A stretch of 64,000 bases of DNA from Lepraria neglecta (GCA_033220425.1 CM065646.1:999501-1063500), one strand, 5' to 3'. Shown: positions 22,758 to 35,167, numbered from the stretch's first letter. The notes: generated from the sequence alone by a model not told the origin. Translations and numbers: made by a program.

Positions 22758-24801
22758 GTGGCAGCGGGTGGTCGAAGGCTCAGGGCAGCTGGAGTGAAAG
22801 GTAGTGGAAGGTTCGTCTGTTTGGCGACTGAAGTGGTGACTTGTACTGGCTCACAGCCTGCTGCATATGTGTTTCATTAGTTTCATTGGTTTCATTAGGA
22901 GGTCCATGGTATCTGTCGAAGGTTGTCATCGTCATTGGCGGAGCAGACAACTCAGTCGGCCTGTAGCAGATGGATCATGTACTTAGCAGATTGTCATCAT
23001 TTAGGAAAATTAATCTGTGCAATTCAACGTTTGCAATTGCCACGCGTAGTACAGATCCTCAGCAAGCGAGACTTTCGAGCTCAGTAACTTTCATAGCTGT
23101 CTGTGAGATGTTCTTCCCAAGCTAATCAGATCCACTTGGCAGCATCTCCGTATCTATCTGCTCGACCGCCCCGCTGGACCTCACTCACTGACATGAGCTG
23201 CGGGCGAGTGGTATGCCAGGGCCAAGAATTGCGCTTCAAATCACCGAGCCTCTCGAATCGGCCGAGAAGGAACAGATGGACTATACTGAAGGACCATGCT
23301 AGCGATGGGCAGCTGAAGGCTTGCAATGGCCCTAAAATTTGACGCGTCATGTCTTGGGGGTGATGTTCAGTAAGCGGCAAGCTAGCATTAAGCGATTAAA
23401 AGCTTAAAAAAGCATTGACGTTAGATTCGTCATGCCTTTCTCTTGAAAGGGTTGGAATGGCTGAACTGTGTCAAGAAGAGCATCTCGATGTATGGTAAGT
23501 GCTCCAAAGTCTCGATCGGAGATTCCACATCTTCAACTAAGCCTTTGAAGTCCTTCGCACAAGCTCAAGCCTTCCTACATCGAGAAGCTCCTCGGATCTG
23601 GATAGCGTGGGATAAAGATAGGGCCGCTACCTCCAATGCCAGATCGACAGCTAGCACGACAGCCACCATCTCCTACTCAGTAGCAACTTCATTGTTGCAA
23701 GCCGCACAGACTATCGAGCCGGCGCTAGAATCAGCTGCACGCAAGACATGAGGAATGGGTCGTTCACCTCCTTTGGTAATAGTTCAAGTGACCAATTACG
23801 AACTCGTGTACTAGTACATCTTGGCAGGTACTACGGCCTTCCATGAAACACCACAGGGCTAGGGGGGTTAGCCTTAGACAATTTTTTTAGAAAGGCAGCT
23901 TTGGAGGTTTTGCACATCGACTTCTTTGTGGATCGTTGAAAGTGCTTGGCCATGTTCCTTGCATTTGTCATCAACCAATTGAATACCTGCCCTTACTAGC
24001 ATTATCGACCGATTGCAGTAATAGTACCGGGAATTGATAACGGTTCCCAGGTTGTTGTACTGTTACATCCAAGGACTTGGGCCGTCGGCAGCCAGCATCA
24101 CACATACGGCCATACCACCCAAATACTCGATTCAAAGTCCATGTTGTGCAAGCAGCTTATTCATGGGAGTGGTTGGGTCGCCTCCATGCGTAGACGCCGG
24201 TGACACTGACGGAGATGAGTCTTGGGACCGTCCGTGCCATGTCGCCAGTTTTGCAGCATTGCAGCACGCTAGCGCTCTCTCGGTACTGGTGGCAAACCTC
24301 AAGGTTGACTTTTCTCCCAATAGCTTCTATTAACATCTTCATTCAGCATCGCCAAGCAACGCTCAGGGCGATCGAAAAAGGCCTCTTTCTCAGGGTCCGG
24401 CCATTTGTGCTCACAACGGTGGTAAAGTTTCATGGTATTCTTAGCTTCGGCCGAGTTTGGAGCAGCGGAGAACACCAGAGGTCTCTTGGCAGCAGACTTG
24501 GCATTCTCATCCCCAAGTAATCCCTACCAATAAAAGGTCGTTTCATCGCTTGTCAAATCTGGCCATTATGTTGGTGTTGTCTTCTTCGTTCCTAATCCTC
24601 GAATTGCTGCTGAAATCCTCCTGTCGAAAATATCATCGCCATCTCTAACATTTATCCATCTTGTCCGGGGAGATCTACGTCACAATCTTGACTGCTAGTT
24701 GGAATGTGGAGCACAGCCCTTGCTTTGACACCTTAGCTTCTTTGTACGACAAGTCCTTGTCCTTTGGGGATGAGGTCTGGACATCAATCAACGACACCGC
24801 C
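22758..24801. other. Gene-poor region
   Basis: Two kilobases with scattered short frames on both strands and none with recognisable protein features. Some TTTCATTAG-type short direct repeats occur near 22870-22900. Nothing else is claimed. Confidence 0.4.
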
Positions 24802-26326
24802 ATGAGGGTGCGGATAGTGCCTTGGACGGCTGCAACTTCCTCGGCGGCTGGACGAGATGTTAAGTGGGCGGAGGTTTGTTTACTCGACGTCAAACCTCCA
24901 CAGAAAGCATAATTGATACGCATACAGGGCCTCCGTGGCATTGCCTCTTTACTGGTCGTTACAAGCCATTTGACTCGAGCATTCGCACCTACCTTCCTCG
25001 CACCGGCGGAAAACAAATCTGACCTTGGCTCGATTTTCCACGTACCCTTCCTCCGCCTCCCAGCCCAAGGTCCGCCATGGGTCGCCCTCTTCTTCCTCCT
25101 TACGGGCTACGTCAATGCTATGAAACCTATGAAGCAGGCACGGAATGGCAGCGTTGGTCAAGCGCTTTCTGGACTTTCCAGCAGCACGCTACGAAGAACA
25201 GGCAGACTTGTGTTACCTACAACGGTAGCTACATTGGTAAGCTGGATGCTATGTCAAGTGGGAGGGTACAGGATAGGGAAAACGTGTGATGCCACGTGGA
25301 TCCGGGACACCAGTCCCAATCCTACGGCTGGCTTCATCGCTCCCCTTCGAAGTCTTGTGCACAATTGCTTTACGACCTGGTCCAATGGCTCCAACGTCTA
25401 CGATCCTATCCAATGGACCTTGCCTTTCCTTCTCAAGGGGTCAATGCTTGTGTACCTCACGCTGCTTGCCACTGTCCGTACGCAACCGAACGCTCGCTTG
25501 TTAGTGTTTACGAGTCTATACTTTTTCAGCTGGGCTGGACGAGATCGTGCGTGAAATTACTCCCTAGCACTTCACGCCTATGAATGCTGTTACGCTAACA
25601 CATGTTCTTCCAACAGCGATGACAGGCATGAACATCTACATGGGCGCCCTGCTCGCCGACCTTTCCACCCAAATCTCATCCCAAATCGGGACTCCAAAAC
25701 GTGACCCTCTGGTCCGCCTCCTCCCTTGGCTCCTTCTCTTCGTTGGCCTTCATCTCTCAGGGTACCCCGAAAAGAACCCCGAATGGACCACCTGGTCAAA
25801 GCACTTAGCTGAGATCGGGCATTGGATATTCCCAAAGGGGTCTGAATACTGGCGCTTCTGGCCAGCTATCGGCGCCCAATGCGTTACAATATCAGTCTTG
25901 CTATCACCCACATTACAGAAATTTCTCAGTCATCCCTCGCTCATCTGGCTCGGAAGTCTGAGCTTTCCACTATATTTGATTCATGGACCTTTAATACGAA
26001 GCGTGCTCAGTTGGATGCTTTTTGGCTGGCGAAGACCCATGTACTACTACACAAAGAAGGCGGACGGAAGCGTGGATCAGACGTGGGAACGGATACCATT
26101 TCCGGACAATTGGGTCTTTGTGATTGTACTACCGATATTCTTCCTTGTTTTACTAACTACGGCGCATCTCTGGAATTTGGTCATTGACCCTTGGTGTTCG
26201 TGGGCAACCAGGCGTTTGGAAGAAGCTATGTCTAATGAAGAAGCTGGAGATAAGGGGGCCCGTGCAAGGAGTAGCAGTGTATTGGGCGGACATTCGAGGA
26301 CTGCTAGTGTGACGGATAAGGTATGA
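24802..26326 (+). CDS. Acyltransferase-3 family multi-pass membrane protein
   Basis: Three exons, 24802-24873, 24928-25546 and 25617-26326, with introns of 54 and 70 nt; 466 residues. The acyltransferase-3 opening motif is split by intron 1: RDVKWAE | GLRGIASLLVVTSHLTRAF, with the His expected to be catalytic. Typical later features are WVALFFLLTGYVNAM, TLRRTGRLVLPT, PIQWTLPFLLKGSML, TGMNIYMGALLADL and SFPLYLIHGPLIRSVLSW. About ten hydrophobic segments are visible, with a Ser-rich cytosolic tail. The family transfers acyl groups to sugars, lipids or secondary metabolites. The substrate here cannot be read. The frame is intact. Confidence 0.88.
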
Positions 26327-26851
26327 TACCATGATCTGGGGAATTTGCATTGCGAACGGCACATTTGGATGGGACAAATGCATTGGAAGGGCATATAAAG
26401 GTAGACGTTGGCTGGCGTCTTGTTACTATTAGCATGCATGTACTTTGGAGTGTTATTACCCAAGAAGGGTGCATTATAGCGGTTATTTGGGTATGGCGGC
26501 ATAGCCTTTTGTATAGATTTATTACAAGTCATAATCATCATCTTTGCATCTCGCAATGAAGACCAAGATCAATGCATTGGAGAATGAGATTCGAGGGATT
26601 ACTTGGCGTCTATCAGCGAGTCAATGGAGATTTCCCTGCGTCGCACTTTTCTAGTAGAGCAGCGCAGAGCACTCCTCCGTCACAATCACCCCCAATAACA
26701 GCGCGAAAAGGGCACTTCAGTAATGACTTTGCAATTCCACTAATCTATGCCACGTCTCCCATCAATCACAATCCCACTCCCCCTTGAGGATCTTCGCAAT
26801 CCCTCCCGGATCCATCTTCCACCATTTCCCTTCCTCACCCAATACCATCCC
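26327..26851. other. Intergenic region between convergent genes
   Basis: About 525 bp holding the 3' ends of the acyltransferase gene and ATP18. No gene recognised. Confidence 0.4.
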
Positions 26852-27703
26852 CTATCGCTTATCCGCCGGCTTCTGCGTCTTGGCATTTGGATTCCTCGGA
26901 TCATTCTTGTATTCGTCGGCTAATCAAAAAGGAGGCCTCGTCAGCTCTTTTTTTTAGCTCGGCCGAGGACGGGAATGCCAAGATGTTACACCCGACGTAT
27001 GGACTCGCGTTGAGGTGTATGATACAGTGGTTAAATATGAGAGATAAGGGTTGAGGCTGAAAGCCACGGTTCCTGGTGTTGTTTCATGCAGTGCTAGCGA
27101 AAAATGTGATGGAGGGTGTACGCGGCCATTCTGCATGAAATTGGTCGGGTGGAAGTGCCAAGAGTTTTTGACTGAGGCATTGATTGATGAGGAATGAGTG
27201 ATGCGGGCTGTGCTGGGACATAGTGTTGTCGGATGACGGGAGTTGAATATTTGCTTTCGGAGTCGTGCATGATTTGGAAAAGAAGAGCTGGGCGAGGGAG
27301 GAATGGAAATGTACGTACAGCTTGCGAGGGCGTTGGCGAATGAATTGATGCCGTACATCATGACGAGACCTGTATGAAGCATACTGTCAGCCACCACTCC
27401 TCTAAATCCTAAGTATGTTATGCCAGCATAGGCCTTGATTTCTGCTCCAGCATAACAACTCCAATTTAATCCTCTTGGCCACTGGCCCATTGAATCCACT
27501 TTTCCCCAATCTCGTAGCCAAACGAAGAGTGATATAGATGCAAGAGCTTGCGGAGACCTACCAGCGACGAAGAAAGGTGCCATTGGCGCCGCTGTGCACA
27601 GTGTTAGCTATAGTGTACAAATGCTTCGGAGCTTAGAGCTCCCTCGCGGAGCGGAGGGGAACGTACCGACGGGCGCGGGGAATTTTTTGCCTAGCAACGA
27701 CAT
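26852..27703 (-). CDS. ATP18: Mitochondrial F1Fo-ATP synthase subunit i/j
   Basis: Small single-pass subunit of the mitochondrial ATP synthase Fo sector, associated with the dimer interface in yeast. Four exons: 27703-27667, 27591-27562, 27369-27319 and 26919-26852. Introns are 75, 192 and 399 nt, and the product is only 61 residues. The joined protein runs MSLLGKKFPAPVAAPMAP, FFVAGLVMMYGINSFANALA (the membrane helix), then EYKNDPRNPNAKTQKPADKR, closely matching Atp18. Every junction is GT-AG with matching phase. The last intron is unusually long for this window. It is divergent from SPC19 across 242 bp. Confidence 0.9.
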
Positions 27704-27945
27704 CTGTGGAGGAGATTTTAGGTCTAGATAGCGGCGTTCGTTTGTGGTGGTCGTTGCTATGGTTGAGGTAGCTGGTGGTGTAGCTGGATGGAGAAGTTGA
27801 GGTTGAGGTCACGCAGATCCAACGCCGCTTTAGGACGAGAAATGCGCTCACCTTCCGCGCGGGCAACCTCCACCTCATAACAAAGTAAACACTTCACCAT
27901 CCATTGCGCTGGCCTCAAGGGCTTTACGAGAATACTGGCTACACG
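27704..27945. promoter_or_regulatory. Shared divergent promoter, ATP18 / SPC19
   Basis: 242 bp between the two start codons is the entire upstream space for both genes. Confidence 0.45.
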
Positions 27946-28707
27946 ATGGCGAATCCACTAGCTTCCTGTGTATCGTCGCTACGCTCCACTAATGCCCTCC
28001 TATCCTCTAGCATCTCAATCCTCGATTCTGGCGTTAGCGATTTCCCACGGCTAGGCAAAGTACTACAGACGACACGCGTATGTGCCCCTCCACGAGCCTC
28101 AATGATCCCATTTCTTCCCTTTACGACCCTATAGCGCCTCTTGCATCCCCATATAAAAGGACAAAGGCTATAATAGCTAACACCACTCCCAGCACTTCGA
28201 GCTCCTCCCCGAACCCACCCTCCAATCAGCCCAACACTCCCTCCTCGCCTCCCTAACCCCCGAACTCAACACCCTCCTCACACGAGTAGAAACCCATCTC
28301 GACAAACTCGCCCGGCGCGAGCAAGCTCTCATCGCGCGCACCGAGCTCCTGGAAGGGCGCATTGGCGAAGGAAGGGCGAGTGGTGGGGCGAGGGAGAGGA
28401 GTAGTGTTGGTATGAGTGGGGAGGGGAGTCGAGAGGCGTTGAGGCTGAAGCAGTTGAGGGGGAAGAAGGAGAGGTTGGGGTATGCGGTTGAGAGGCTTGT
28501 GTTGCAGGCGCAGCAGAAAGAGAGGCAGTTGAGGGTGAGTTGTTTCTGATGGGTTACTTCACTATGCTTGGGATTGCCCGGGTCACGAGATGTATTCTGG
28601 AAGATGGGAGACTCTTTTGTTCCTTGAACATGTCTCTTCACTCTATGACAATCGAAGAGAGAAACGCTAATTCTGAATTCGTATAGATGAGTGTTGCTGC
28701 GCAGTAA
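27946..28707 (+). CDS. SPC19: DASH complex subunit SPC19
   Basis: Component of the DASH/Dam1 ring that couples kinetochores to spindle microtubules. Exons 27946-28077, 28193-28534 and 28687-28707 (the last encodes MSVAAQ only), with introns of 115 and 152 nt; 164 residues. The N-terminus LASCVSSLRSTNALLSSSISILDSGVSDFPRLGKVLQTTRHFELLPE (split by intron 1 after TTR) is the Spc19 signature. A coiled-coil-like middle follows (LLTRVETHLDKLARREQAL), then a basic C-terminal part. Length fits the family. The tiny last exon depends on the GTGAGT donor at 28535; without it the frame closes a few codons later. Confidence 0.9.
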
Positions 28708-29366
28708 TTGAGTGCGCAAAGCATTATCGAAGCGATTGAACTCATCGCCCGCATAAATCGACTAATCATGGCTCGATTTCGCTACAAAGTCGAGGGACGC
28801 TAAACCATACTGAAGTTTCTGAGCTTCTGTTGTCGAATGCCGAGGGTGTTTCTTGGTGACCTGTGGCATCGAGCATCTTGGGTGGCATATTTTTTGACGC
28901 TGGACAGAACTGGAGGCATCCGAAATTCAACATACAGAAAGCTCGAAAAGGTAAAGCGTGTTGTCGCTGTCAGTATCATCGACCACCATGAGAATCTTGA
29001 GGTCGCCTTTGAAGGAGGGTGGCGTTCATCATCACCGTAGTGGTGATGAGTGGCCGAATCTGGGCATTTGGGCACTGTGGATTGCGATATACCCCTTTGA
29101 ATGTTTTACCAAGATGCGTTATAGAGACTTATCTCCGTCCTGCTGATGCTTGGTCTACTCGGGCTACTTTTAAAGTCCTCGTATCTCCTCAATATTTCCA
29201 GAAGACTTCTCATGAAAACCCGTCGTTTTGCTATTGATGTATGGTAAAGTCCCCAAAGCCATGCCTTTGCGAGCGGGCGATTCCAGATTATTCTTACCAC
29301 CGCAAGGCAAGCAACCCTGGTGGCCCCAAGCTTTTCCTTTCAAGGCACCTTGCTCATGAACATGCG
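28708..29366. other. Intergenic region between convergent genes
   Basis: About 660 bp. Short frames occur on both strands but nothing is recognised. Confidence 0.4.
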
Positions 29367-30566
29367 TCATCTTTTTCCTCTATTAATCACAAGATCTCTC
29401 AACCCCATCAATCCCAACCAAACAGCCTCTTCGGTCCGGATCGTCCTGCTCCCCTGCCCCGGACACAGATTCACCCAGTGATCAAACAACGCCTCCGGGC
29501 TCTTAACGCCTAACTTCTTCAGCTCTTCGTCCGCTTTCACTGCTACCTCTAAGCCCGCTACGCCCCCAAACACTATCAGCAAATAGCTAAACTCTGGAAT
29601 AGAACCTTCGCTCGAAGATGTGTCATTGAGGCTAGATACGGGTGCCCCGCGCTCCGATGTCCCAATCGTCATATCGTAGCCCCCATCAAAGGTACACTCC
29701 GTAAGCACCGCCGAAAGAGAGCTCGCAGACCGAACACTGTAGCCCCAGTAGTACCCCGCTTCTTCTCTTGGAGCGCTTGGTGCTACTGCATCCGCCAGCA
29801 GCTCGTTGCCGGGAATCTCTTCTGGCTCCTCAATATCCTTGAATTTCACCGTCACGCGGGTGTTAGGCGGTATTGCAGCAGGCACAAACACCCGCATTGG
29901 CAACCCTGTCTCAACGTACGTATGCCCCGGCAGTTTTCGCCGTATTTTCCTCTCCTTACGTTTGGGAATGGAGTCCATGGCCACACCCTCGCGGTACTGA
30001 CACCATTCCTCCCTCCGCAAATGATGCGGCATATCCAGACTTGGAAGCGAACCTGCTTGTTTCAGGTCCGGATGTAGAGGGAAAAGATGCTTCCTTAGAT
30101 ACGGCGGTGTTTCGAGGTACGTAAGAATGTGTGTGAGGAAGTAGCAGGGTTCCGTGTAGCCCGTATAGACGTCCCTATAATTCTCAATCCTCCAAGCCTC
30201 CTTACGCGGTTCTGGGGCTTGACCATCGTCGAAGACGATCACTTCGTCGACGCAGAAGACGGCGAGGGCGCGGGCAATTTGCCCGGCTAGGAGGGTTTGG
30301 AGTTCGGGTGTTTGGGCGCTGGTGGTGGGTTGTTAGTGAGTGTTGGATGTGGGGATGGGGAAGGGATGGTGGGAGGAAGTGCTTTGCGATTATGCTGCCT
30401 GGTAGTGCTATGCTTAAGGTGTAGGATCGGCCTTCTTTGGGTTGGAAAACGGCGGTGGGTTTGGATGTATCGATTTCAGAGGCCTCGGGTTCGCGTTTTC
30501 GTTTCTGTAGATAGTTAGCATAGTCGAAGGACTGACATAGAAGGGGACTTTCACCTTAGAGTCCAT
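29367..30566 (-). CDS. SPOUT-fold RNA methyltransferase (C9orf114/SPOUT1 family)
   Basis: Predicted S-adenosylmethionine-dependent RNA methyltransferase. Three exons: 30566-30555 (MDSK only), 30504-30383 and 30318-29367; 361 residues. Exon 2 starts with a basic run (KRKREPEA) and the family opening GRSYTLSIALPGSII. Exon 3 continues with QTPELQTLLAGQIARALAVF, FLTHILTYLETPPYLRK, LPSLDMPHHLRREEW and EEAGYYWGYSVR. The trefoil-knot cofactor-binding end is VFGGVAGLEVAVKADEEL and VNLCPGQGSRTIRTEEA. Joining exons 2 and 3 gives the conserved IIANAQTPEL only if the 64-nt intron uses a GC donor (GCACTT), with branch-like CACTAAC and acceptor CAG. It is divergent from the selenoprotein-K-like gene. Confidence 0.9.
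30319..30382 (-). other. GC-AG intron in the SPOUT methyltransferase gene
   Basis: The family-conserved protein joint and phase require an intron beginning GC, not GT, in this position. The donor context (AA before GCACTT) is weaker than the usual GCAAGT. Confidence 0.65.
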
Positions 30567-30778
30567 GACGGAGTCCAATGGCTCTTGGAGAAGAAGTATA
30601 CACAACCTGATACTACTTTGGTCGAGTCTCGAAAATCTTTCACCCTGGCTACCCGGCGTTCGATTATGCGCAAGGATTCCGCGCTCAACGTGGCTTGTAA
30701 CGTCGTTTTGAGGTCCATCTTGAAGCTGCATTCATACAACCATCCGCGTATCGAACTCATCTACCGTCATCTGAAACC
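30567..30778. promoter_or_regulatory. Shared divergent promoter, SPOUT gene / SelK-like gene
   Basis: Only 212 bp separate the two start codons. It is the shortest such region in the window. Confidence 0.45.
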
Positions 30779-31241
30779 ATGTCTACACCAGCAAGGCCAT
30801 ACCTGTCCAACGGTCAGGTGCTGCAAGCGTGAGTCTCACCTCCCAGCGCCATTTTTCGGTTCACGTACTGGCGCTAACTCCAACAGACCACCTCTCTCAG
30901 CTCGCGTACGCAACTTTGCGGATAGCACATACGCCTTCTTGGGTCTCTATGTGACTACTCTATTCTCCGTACGTAACACTACCTCACCAGGACCAGGATG
31001 ATCTTTTCGCTGATTACACATATTGGAACAGCTTGATGCCTACGCCGCGGCAGAGCAGTCGCCTTACAACATCAGAAACAGAAATCGGCCTACCCCGGCA
31101 CCAAGAACTGGCCCAAGATCTGGCGGTGGAGGAGGGGGAGGCGGAGGAGGCGGCGGCGGAAGTGGAGGCGGGGGTGGGGGAGGAAAGAAGTTGGGGACGG
31201 TGGATGATATTAGAGGACCGGAATGCAAGAGCTGTGGTTGA
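30779..31241 (+). CDS. Selenoprotein K/G-like small membrane protein (Cys form)
   Basis: Exons 30779-30828, 30887-30968 and 31032-31241, with introns of 58 and 63 nt; 113 residues. The N-terminus RPYLSNGQVL, a short hydrophobic segment (STYAFLGLYVTTLFS) and a C-terminal Gly-rich tail (a run of 13 Gly, then Ser, then 7 Gly) follow the SelK/SelG plan. The tail ends VDDIRGPECKSCG before a TGA. Cysteine stands where animal members use selenocysteine near the C-terminus. In animals SelK acts in ER-associated degradation and calcium flux; the fungal role is unknown. The family call rests on layout and the C-terminal motif rather than long identity. Confidence 0.65.
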
Positions 31242-32763
31242 AGTAGGGCATGGCATGCTAGGTGCGCGGTGCGTTACTTTGCATTGTTATGATGGGAAGG
31301 GAGTTATGGTTACGAGGTTATGATCAAAGACAGATCCACGATGCCTCTAGCGTGCTTTTCAGATTATACTCATTTTTTGCGGATCTATTCAATCCATACG
31401 GAAAGACCATTTATCGACGCGCGCTGGTTGGTCGCTTACAGAGCTTTTTCTGCATCGAGTCTCATGGGCGTTCCATTGTTCCCTGTTAGTGTTGATTAGA
31501 TAACAATATGTGTTCAAATTTGATGACACATTGTTTTGCCATAACGTGATGGGGTTTTCTCTCCTACATCAATCTTGCATAGAATACTTCGAGAAACTAC
31601 TAACATAGCAGCGGCATGATTCCAATACTCAAAATCAACACAATAATGGCAAAAGATCAAAGCACCACAATACTCAACTCCGTAGAGGCCCAACTCGAAA
31701 CCGAAGAAGCTCGCTCATCAATCATCAGCTTCTACCCTACCAAGCAAAAAATTGCGGTATCACGACCATCAAAAACTCCGAAAATGAAGAAGTCAGTTAT
31801 TCGGAAAGCCCATACTCAATACCGTGATCCCGGTGGGCAAGAGCACCCTCCTCACCAGACATCCCTGAGTAGCCTACAGATTTTTGCGCCTTCATGGACT
31901 GTGATGTCAGGGTGCCACATAGCCATACGAAGCAGGAGATCAGAGACAAATTTGGCTAGAGTCCCACCACGAATGAGCTGTTTCTATCTTCTTGGGGAAT
32001 GATTGACGACTCCGAGGAATATGAAGGGTTGCGCCGCGATGAGCCTTCGCACATCGATGATCGCAGGGCGTTAGTTGGGAATCAGCGGCAGATGCAGATC
32101 TAGCAAGAGCGAGTAGTATGCTTCATCCACACGGCCACGGCACGCAAGAGCTTCCCGAGGCTCTTCCCAATGTTGGGCAAGCTGGTGAAGAGCTGCAGGC
32201 CGGCCATCAAGAACCATCCAGCACTCAAGTCTCTGCAGTCACGGCGGGCTTTAAGGGTTTAGACCTCCAGGGAGCAGATTCTCAGTGCCCCAAGTAGGCA
32301 TGCTCATTTGAACAAAAAGGAATCGATGATCTTCGATCAACGCTTTGCGGGTTGCGTGCGTATCTAAATTCTTGATCAGTTTTAGAGCAAAAAGTTGATC
32401 TCGTGCTACGGTGATCAGCTTTGTGGGTGGAAATGAGGGCTGACGAGGGTCCAAGTGAGTGTTGGATGCCATCATTGGATGTATTTATGTGCCCTGGAAT
32501 GAGTTGAAAAGTACGTCGAAGTTAACGGCAACGAGAATCCTCGACAAAGGAACAGTTCAAGAAGGACTCCTTAAGGGCTTCGCCTGGCACGATTCTTTCA
32601 CTGCGGTATTCTCCGTACGTCGCCAGAAGAAGCAAGGGATCGGTGTTATCAAAGGTTCTGAAATCGCTGTTTATAAGCCTCATAACAATGTGTTTTCATT
32701 CTATGACATTCAACTTACCTGCATTGCCACGTCTGACAAGTCAACAACCTCATCTTTTCTTCC
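31242..32763. other. Gene-poor region
   Basis: About 1.5 kb. One open frame (31616-32002, 128 residues) starts with an ATG and is Lys/Ser-rich but has no recognised domain. It may be a relic. No repeat or RNA gene is recognised. Confidence 0.4.
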
Positions 32764-34680
32764 TCATTTCAAAACAATGTCTTGCATGGGTAGATGCTCT
32801 GTATCCATGACTTCGCCGTCCATAAGACCCTAGACATAGCACTCTCCAATCAAAACGTACTCTTCTCCATCTTGCCTGATGACCCACGGGACTAGTCCGC
32901 CCAAAAAGACGCAGATTAAGTCACCTGGTTGCATGTTAGATGGACCTAAGCCCATGTAACCCCCCAATGAAGAAAAAAATCTGCGACCTGGTAATACTAT
33001 CTCGGACGCATTCCGGAAGGCCCCAAAACTATCAAGATGTTGATCAAGGATGAGGTGAATTTGTGATAAGCTTGTCCCATTGACTATTCCGCTTGGGCAC
33101 AATTTGGTGAAATATTGGCGGAAATGCCAATAGTGGGAGCGGAAGTCATTGTCTGATTCGGATCTGAGAATTCCGGGACCGCCTCCAGGTCCCATGGCTA
33201 GCAGGGCACGGCGAAAGGCTGTTTCCCTGGAATTTTCATCAGGATAGCGCTCACATTCAACAGCGATAGAATTAGATTCTGCTACCCAAGAGGCTAGAGG
33301 TATTGCAAGGCCTAGGGTCTTCTCTTTTGCATCGATACTAGTCCAGTCCCATTTAAGATCCATATTCCGAGCCATCGCTTCGCAAGCTATACTGCTAGTG
33401 GACTTGACGGCATCACACATTTTTCCTGTCAGTGAGATACACTTCGGGTTGTCACCAGAAGAAAAACTGGCTTTCGTATCACGAGCTGCTCGGTATGCCG
33501 CTTCTTTCCAAAACAAAGACAGTCTCATTTTTGAGGGTGCTGTCCAGTCGGGAACTCAGGATGGCAATATGAGCTTGCTGCTGGAGCGCTCGCATAGACT
33601 AAGCATTGTCATCTCAAGGGACGGACAACACCCAAATATTCCTCTATGAGTCCTAGCAGAAAAGAGGCATAGAACTATCTCCCGAAAAACTTCGGGGGCC
33701 TCCTTGGAGTAGTCCACCTCAATAGTCTGACCAGAAGGCAAGAGCCCTTGCAAGGCGTATATCTTATCGCGAGAGTCGAATACCTCGAAGTATGTCACAT
33801 TAGATAGCGCTCCTTCCACCGGAACACTTCGATCCGTGATATATTTCCGGACGATCTCAATGAGGATTAGGAGGCGGTTGCGACATGTATCTAGGGATAC
33901 AGGATTGTTGGTCGCAAAGATGTAAGTCTACCAATTACAGCTGCCGATCCTATCGGCGAACACAGATAGATCGTCCCATGAGATATCTCGATCACCACAT
34001 GTCACTGTAGCATTGGATGCAGCAGCTACCTCTTGCAAGATCCACATACGCCCAAACCAAGGTCGAGAGAACAGAGCGGACACAACTATCCACTATTTTC
34101 CTTGTTGAGTTGGTGGGAGGCCACTATCTTGGAGGTCTTTCTCCGTCAGTGTATGTCCTAATCTCTCGAGAATAGGAATAATCTTCTTCATGAATGTGAT
34201 TGCCATGTTGCTATTGTCGGCCTCTTCACCGAGACAAATAGAGACGCTCTTCGCTCGCGTGTAGATGTCTCGCATCATTCGCACCTGGTTGTTGCGCTCC
34301 GGAACATTTTCCTGATTGATGCAATCTGGTCAATCCAGAAGGTGACAACTTTATCTCGCTGACGATATGCCCTCTGAGCATTTATCAAGTTCGAAGTAAC
34401 GTCCAGGCGTTGCCCATTGCAAGTGATCCAAGTCTTCTGACTAGCGTCTCCCCAGCAGTAAGAGAGCGCGACATATTCTGGTGGCAGGTCAAGAGACGCA
34501 ACTGTAAGTTCACACTTGACAGTCGAATATTGCGATCCAGGTAAGATCTGGACAAGCCGTATATCTCTGTCGCCTCTGAGTGGTGGGTAGACGAGCTTCT
34601 CTTTCGGCGGGGAGGATATTTGGAGGCTCTGTGCGGAGTGCAACAATTTCTTCTTGATGCGGTTAAGCTCACGGGCTGCG
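32764..34680 (-). pseudogene. Decayed HET (heterokaryon incompatibility) domain gene
   Basis: The conserved HET blocks are present in order: LPPEYVALSYCWGD, CNGQRLDVTSNL, VVTFWIDQI, then in another frame CINQENVPERNNQVRMMRDIY (a one-base loss near 34320-34326), FSRPWFGRMWILQEVA and SRDKIYALQGLL. A C-terminal block (FFSSLGGYMGLGPSNMQPGD ... EEYVLIGECYV) is typical of large HET proteins. After the frameshift a single frame runs to 32764 but is cut by four stops: TAG at 34093-34095, TAG at 33928-33930, TGA at 33556-33558 and TAG at 32830-32832. No start codon is found before the first block. Family members act in non-self recognition and trigger cell death on fusion of unlike hyphae. Confidence 0.85.
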
Positions 34681-35167
34681 TGTCAATGGTTCAAATCTGA
34701 GAGATCTTAGATCCCACAACAGTGGGTATCTGATGTAGAACGGTCTCTTAAAGGTCCAGATGGAGCGGCCATGAAGTGCACGCCTGCTGATATTTCGCGC
34801 AATTGATGCCTAAGATTCAGCCTCACACTTTGCCGATGGCGGCCACTTTGGTAGCCTGTGGTCCGTTGAACTAAGTTTTTACCGTTTATTTATCGCTTCA
34901 TTAAAGAAGAATCTCAGATCAATCGTCAATGATGGTAAAGCGAGAAGGGCCGAGTAGATGAAAGACAAGAGATAGATTGACTTTTCCTCGAGTCTTGACG
35001 GGGGTTTCTACGCACCGAGAACTTTGGGCTATTCGTCCCGGAATCCTGCCCCGAGCACCCTACCAATAATATCACCCAGGAGGAAAGTCATGTGTAAGTG
35101 GCTAAGTATTGTCAGGCTCCCGATCTTACTACTTTAACTTCTGTCATAGAGTACTCCTCTCACCAAT
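34681..35167. other. Intergenic region
   Basis: About 490 bp between the dead HET gene and the permease stop; both genes lie on the minus strand. No feature recognised. Confidence 0.4.

Noticed and set aside
29806-30124. + strand frames inside the SPOUT gene
   Set aside because: Antisense shadows of a conserved coding exon.
31616-32002. 128-residue + strand frame
   Set aside because: Starts with ATG but has no recognised features; could be a relic. Left as part of the gene-poor region.
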